The translations under genes were made by a program, and so were the position numbers. A stretch of 10,366 bases of DNA from Hymenopellis radicata. Lineage: Eukaryota; Basidiomycota; Agaricomycetes; Agaricales; Physalacriaceae. The notes beneath the pieces are model-generated. The model had not been told where the DNA came from. It saw nothing but the letters and a program-made list of their open reading frames with translations, and ran no database searches. The stretch lies in NCBI GenBank assembly GCA_015501595.1, contig JADNRX010001375.1, forward strand, positions 1 to 10,366. Reading direction: 5' to 3'. Shown here piece after piece: positions 7,359-10,366 of the stretch; the stretch's first letter is position 1, and every line of letters begins with the position of its first letter.

Positions 7359-9012
7359 GCTTATCTGTTTTTAACTTGAGGATTCGGAATCCAAAGTTAC
7401 CGCCAAAAACCAAAATTACTCCCAAAAGAACTCGAATTCGCAGTCTTCGCGTTACACGCAAATCAGCAGAGCGTTCACCTCCACCTAGACCAAGTGCGAG
7501 TACTTCAAGTGCTTAACTAGTTAGTAGAGTTCTCAGACCAGTTTACATCCGCCAGTTACTTAGTAACGTGGAGAGCCGATAGACAACGAGCCATTGCAGA
7601 GCAGCTCAGTCTAGTCAACAACCTTCAAGTCGGAAGCTACTTCAGCCCCGACACCCGTACTCCTCAGACAAGGACTAACAACCCAAAGCACAGGTGCACC
7701 TAGACCTTCAAGCCTTCGCTGTCTCGTACCAGAAGACCAATCGAGTGAAGAAGACGAAGACTTTGGTCTTGCAGCCTATCCTTTACACCCCAATAGTCTA
7801 TTTGTAGTTTACGGAACACCATTCTGCACTTAGATCCCGCCAATTACCCGTCGCAGGCGGTTATGACAAGTTGGACGTAGTAACCTGCCGATTCCGGGGA
7901 CCAGACACGCACCCGAGTTTACGGCTACTCAAGCTGGAATCAAAAGATACTCAACGCCTTAGACTGGTTGTTCCAGCTAAGAAGATCCAAGAAACGCTCT
8001 TAAGATCGAGATAGCTGTCAGCTATGTTGATGAAGACGTTAGAAGCAATGGTTTGCTATGCCAGAGTACAGTGCTGCTAATACGACGATTCAAGAAAGCG
8101 GTGTTCGAAAGCTACGTGCTGCAACCGAAGACCGAGAACACACGCCTCGGAACTGAGAGAAGCTAACATCTACCGACCAACCGATCTATACAAGTCTGGT
8201 TGGGTTGAGTTCAACGCGTATTATGCACGTACTACTGTACTTAATCAAAGCAAAGACATTACCGAGAAGACCGCTATAGAGTCACTCGTCCCTTGTATTC
8301 TAGACCCACTGGCCAGTATACAGTCGAATTGAAACGGATGCATCCTACGCCGTCTGCGAACGCCAAAACAAATGCATGAAGTGGACGTGAATGAAGTATC
8401 CGATGCTATTAGCATCATTTTGGGGACATGAACATATTCGGTCAAGCAGCGAACCCACTGAGGTAACCGTAGAACTTTTGACCGTATGTTAATACCAGCC
8501 TCTACGTCGAGAGTTAGACAGAGTCATTGGCTCAACAGACAGAACCTTGTCTTTGTTACTAGACAAACTCAACCTAGAAGCAAAGGCTAGGATGCTCAAG
8601 AGCAGACTCAAGCCGTCAACACGAACGTTACTTGCAGCCGTTAAAGAAGCTTAGAGGAACCCTACGGGAAATCCCAACCTTCGAACTCAACATATGCAAT
8701 ATGACTATACTCAAGAGCCTTTGAGCTACCCGTATGAGGTTGTACAACATTTAGCACAGGGAGCTCCTAACTACCCGGGAGGGCCACCAACGGTTCAACC
8801 GAACGGTTTCATAGCTCGGAACCCTCAAGGGAACCCAAGACCCCCGCCCCCACCTCAACAGCATAACCAGTGTTTCTTCTGCGGTGAAGAAGGTCATTTT
8901 GTTAGAGAGTGTGTTCATCAGAAGAAGATGGAAGCTGAAGGCTGGATATACAAGCCTAACGGAGTAAAATACTACTTCTTGCGAAATGGTGTATCACTCG
9001 CTAGTAAGGTTA
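7359..9012 (+). pseudogene. Decayed LTR-retrotransposon gag with CCHC zinc knuckle
   Basis: Protein-like stretches occur in successive frames, each ended by a stop or shift. A basic, Ser/Pro-rich start (to 7516) is followed by an AIAEQLSLVNNL segment (about 7572-7700). Then come an acidic PEDQSSEEDEDFGLAAYP segment (to 7824, TAG), EANIYRPTDLYKSGWVEF (to 8332, TGA), and ELDRVIGSTDRTLSLLLD (about 8493-8651). An in-frame TAG at 8652 precedes the last open part, 8655-9012. That part contains a Pro-rich linker and CFFCGEEGHFVREC, a perfect CX2CX4HX4C zinc knuckle of the kind that binds retroelement RNA in Gag. The order of coiled or acidic N-part, helical core and C-terminal knuckle fits Gag of a Ty3/gypsy or copia element; I cannot separate the two. 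With several stops it cannot make a full Gag. The knuckle ORF (ATG at 8694) could still give a short peptide that runs into the inserted element, ending at 9056. Confidence 0.72.
9005..9012. repeat. Imperfect target duplication, left copy (ACTCGCGAGT element)
   Basis: TAAGGTTA here and TAAGGCTA at 10137-10144 match at 7 of 8 bases, with TAAGG identical. The exact boundary is ambiguous by about two bases because the inverted ends also share TA. Confidence 0.6.
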
Positions 9013-9111
9013 GAGACCTCAACGAGTCCAACGCGAGTCAGACTCGCGACTCGTAACGTGAGTACTCACGGAAAAAGAAGTCCAGTTCAGACTCGCGTCG
9101 GACTCGACTCG

Positions 9112-9131
9112 CGATGACTCGCGAGTCATCG
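9112..9131. repeat. 20-bp perfect palindrome in left subterminal array
   Basis: CGATGACTCGCGAGTCATCG is self-complementary over 20 bases. It is the longest unit of the left array, with shorter copies of ACTCGCGA(G)T around it (for example near 9140 and 9190). Confidence 0.92.
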
Positions 9132-9288
9132 TGAGTCCACTCGCGAGTACTCACCACGAGTCCGAGTCATCTCGGATACTCACGAGTACTCGCGAGTCCA
9201 TCACCTCCCAGCATTCATGCACAGCGAGCACCCCGGGCAATGGCACGGGACAGTCAGCTGGGCATGAGGGTAGGGTGGGGTGGTGGTA

Positions 9289-9349
9289 GGAGGATGGTGA
9301 TGGTGGTGGGAGAGTGGTAGTGGTGGGAGGATGGTGATGGTGGTGGGAG
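9289..9349. repeat. G-rich minisatellite with a 24-bp exact direct repeat
   Basis: The 24-base segment at 9289-9312 recurs exactly at 9326-9349, a 37-base offset, within a longer GGTGG/GGATGG/GATGGT tract. Runs of two to four G suggest possible quadruplex formation on the plus strand. It lies inside the ACTCGCGAGT element. Confidence 0.85.
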
Positions 9350-9975
9350 GATGGGAAGGTGGCAGAGTGGCGGTGGGAAGGTGAGAGAAGAGTGGTGCTC
9401 ACTGTACTTTATTCTCCTCCTTATCAATCAATCATCATTGTCCACCCATCATCCTCAAACTATTGTTGACATCTAGTCGCCATCGTGCAGTCGAGTCGTG
9501 CCGCGGTCGCGCCGTTGCGGCGGTTAAGTTGTTAGCGCAGTTAAGTTGGCGCCGTTGCCACGGTCAAGCTGTTGGCGCCGTTGAGTCGGCGCCGCGGTCC
9601 AGTCGTCGTCACCATCCGGTCGTCGTCACCGTCCAGTCGTCCATCCAGTTGTTGTTCCAGTCTGCTGCTGTCACAGAGACAGCAGCAGCACATCTGGCAC
9701 AGAGCCAGATTCCGAAATCCACACTCACAGGCTGCCTGACAATCGTCAGAGCAGCGGGAGCGACAATCGTCACTCCCTGGGTGGTGGTGGTGGTCGTGGT
9801 GGAGGTTGAGAAGAGAGAAATACCACTCGATCAGACGCTGACGCGTCGCTTCCGGACTCGGCCCGGATCGCCGGATCAGGCAGGATAATCGCGCACGTCT
9901 CGTTCTCGAGACGTTGCGGACCATTTGCTCTGCAAAAAATTCGTAAATTTAGTTTAAATATATATCTAAATATTT

Positions 9976-9999
9976 GCGAGTCATCGTGTGATGACTCGC
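9976..9999. repeat. 10-bp inverted repeat in right subterminal array
   Basis: GCGAGTCATC (9976-9985) and GATGACTCGC (9990-9999) are perfect inverse copies around a GTGT loop. They use the same GAGTCATC/GATGACTC word as the left-array palindrome at 9112-9131. Confidence 0.9.
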
Positions 10000-10042
10000 G
10001 GTCTGAAAATGAATACTCAGACTCGTGCTCGACTCGCGAGTA

Positions 10043-10060
10043 TGTGACTCGCGAGTCACA
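10043..10060. repeat. 18-bp perfect palindrome in right subterminal array
   Basis: TGTGACTCGCGAGTCACA is the right-end counterpart of the left-array palindrome, with the same ACTCGCGAGT core. Confidence 0.92.
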
Positions 10061-10136
10061 CGAGTGCGAACGCGACGTGCCCGAAGCGAGTCGAGTCACC
10101 AGATGACTCGGTGACCGGTGACTCGTGAGGTCTCTA

Positions 10137-10366
10137 TAAGGCTAAAGCCGGCATCTGGCCAGCGTGGCAGGTGTGAACCTCATGGAAAAGACCAACGGAA
10201 GTTACCTCCCGAAGCATCAGCTATGCTTAAGACTCAAAGTTCATTGCAAATGGCGAAGATGACATGTTTAGTCCACAGACTATACTAGACGCGGACCGGT
10301 ATCGGATACCCAGTCAAATTTCGATTAGGCTCGAGGATGGAGAGGGCTTCAGAAGAACCCGAAGAG
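10137..10366 (+). pseudogene. Continuation of the decayed retroelement coding region, 3' end outside window
   Basis: This continues the relic after the inserted element. The gag frame, bridged across the insertion, stays open until a TGA at 10174-10176. Another frame then gives the protein-like stretch DDMFSPQTILDADRYRIP and IRLEDGEGF up to the window edge, with a stop before it. The expected next domain is a retropepsin-like protease, but no D(S/T)G active site is visible here. It is degenerate and probably non-functional. Confidence 0.5.

Larger units (their letters stand above)
9013..10136. mobile_element. 1.1-kb non-autonomous TIR element with ACTCGCGAGT subterminal arrays
   Basis: The outer ends are GAGACCTCAACGAGTC on the left and, inverted, TAGAGACCTCACGAGTC on the right. 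Both subterminal zones (about 9023-9200 and 9975-10127) are crowded with palindromic GACTCGCGAGTC words and half-sites. The middle holds G-rich trinucleotide-type repeats (9270-9400), GCCGTTG/GTCGTC-rich DNA (9470-9650) and an AT-rich patch (9935-9975). Open frames in it are repeat-driven and not credible genes. Imperfect 8-bp duplications and TAGAG ends are compatible with a hAT-type element; the subterminal repeats would be the natural transposase binding sites. The element splits the gag relic, and bridging across it restores an open frame for about 12 codons. Confidence 0.7.

Noticed and set aside
9151..9402. Minus-strand ORF rich in His, Pro and Ser
   Set aside because: It is the translation of the G-rich minisatellite; not a gene.
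9463..9924. Open frames on both strands, 141 and 127 residues
   Set aside because: They are driven by low-complexity GTCGTC/GCCGTT and GGTGGT repeats within the third element; no motif.
1..10366. CRISPR array, bacterial operon, toxin-antitoxin or phage module
   Set aside because: No regularly spaced direct repeats or bacterial ribosome-site context are present, and the introns and element types are those of a fungus.

Overview
The window reads as repeat-rich nuclear DNA of a filamentous fungus, most likely a basidiomycete (Agaricomycetes). Its one convincing gene has five very short GT..AG introns of about 41-57 nt with CTRAY-like branch sites. Its proteins resemble multicopy families I associate with mushroom-forming fungi. 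Much of the remaining sequence is mobile DNA. No bacterial features, rRNA or CRISPR array are visible. Family assignments are from memory and were not searched.

Layout. 1-558 (+): the C-terminal part of an AT-rich gene for a ubiquitin-peptidase-like (C19/USP-like) protein, open at the left edge. 559-1256: intergenic DNA with a 20-bp perfect palindrome and a cluster of CTGAT/ATCAG inverted repeats. 1257-1599: a complete 343-bp foldback hAT-type MITE flanked by an exact 8-bp duplication, CGGTCGGC. 1608-2089: intergenic. 2090-4057 (-): a six-exon gene that I assembled from three broken reading frames. It predicts 571 residues with an N-terminal coiled coil, a conserved core resembling a fungal family of unknown function (probably DUF6698), and a Ser/acidic and GRGRG tail. 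4265-7195: a 2.93-kb DNA element with terminal inverted repeats of about 332 bp and an exact 8-bp duplication, ACAACATT. It has no recognisable transposase, so it looks like a non-autonomous Mutator-like element or similar, with unidentified cargo. 7204-9012 plus 10137-10366: a decayed LTR-retrotransposon Gag region, broken by stops and frameshifts, with an intact CCHC zinc knuckle. 9013-10136: a third non-autonomous TIR element whose ends are packed with palindromic ACTCGCGAGT units. It is inserted just after the zinc-knuckle exon of the gag relic.

How it fits together. The window is mainly a history of insertions. Gag decayed and was split by the ACTCGCGAGT element. The 2.9-kb element landed between the minus-strand gene and the gag relic, 207 bp upstream of the gene's start codon, so it may have altered that promoter. 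All three DNA elements show 8-bp target duplications, one of them imperfect. None carries a visible transposase, so each would depend on an enzyme encoded elsewhere. I see no evidence of a new defence or metabolic system. The most unusual items are the symmetric CACGTG pairs inside the MITE, the palindrome arrays of the third element, and the unidentified cargo of the 2.9-kb element.
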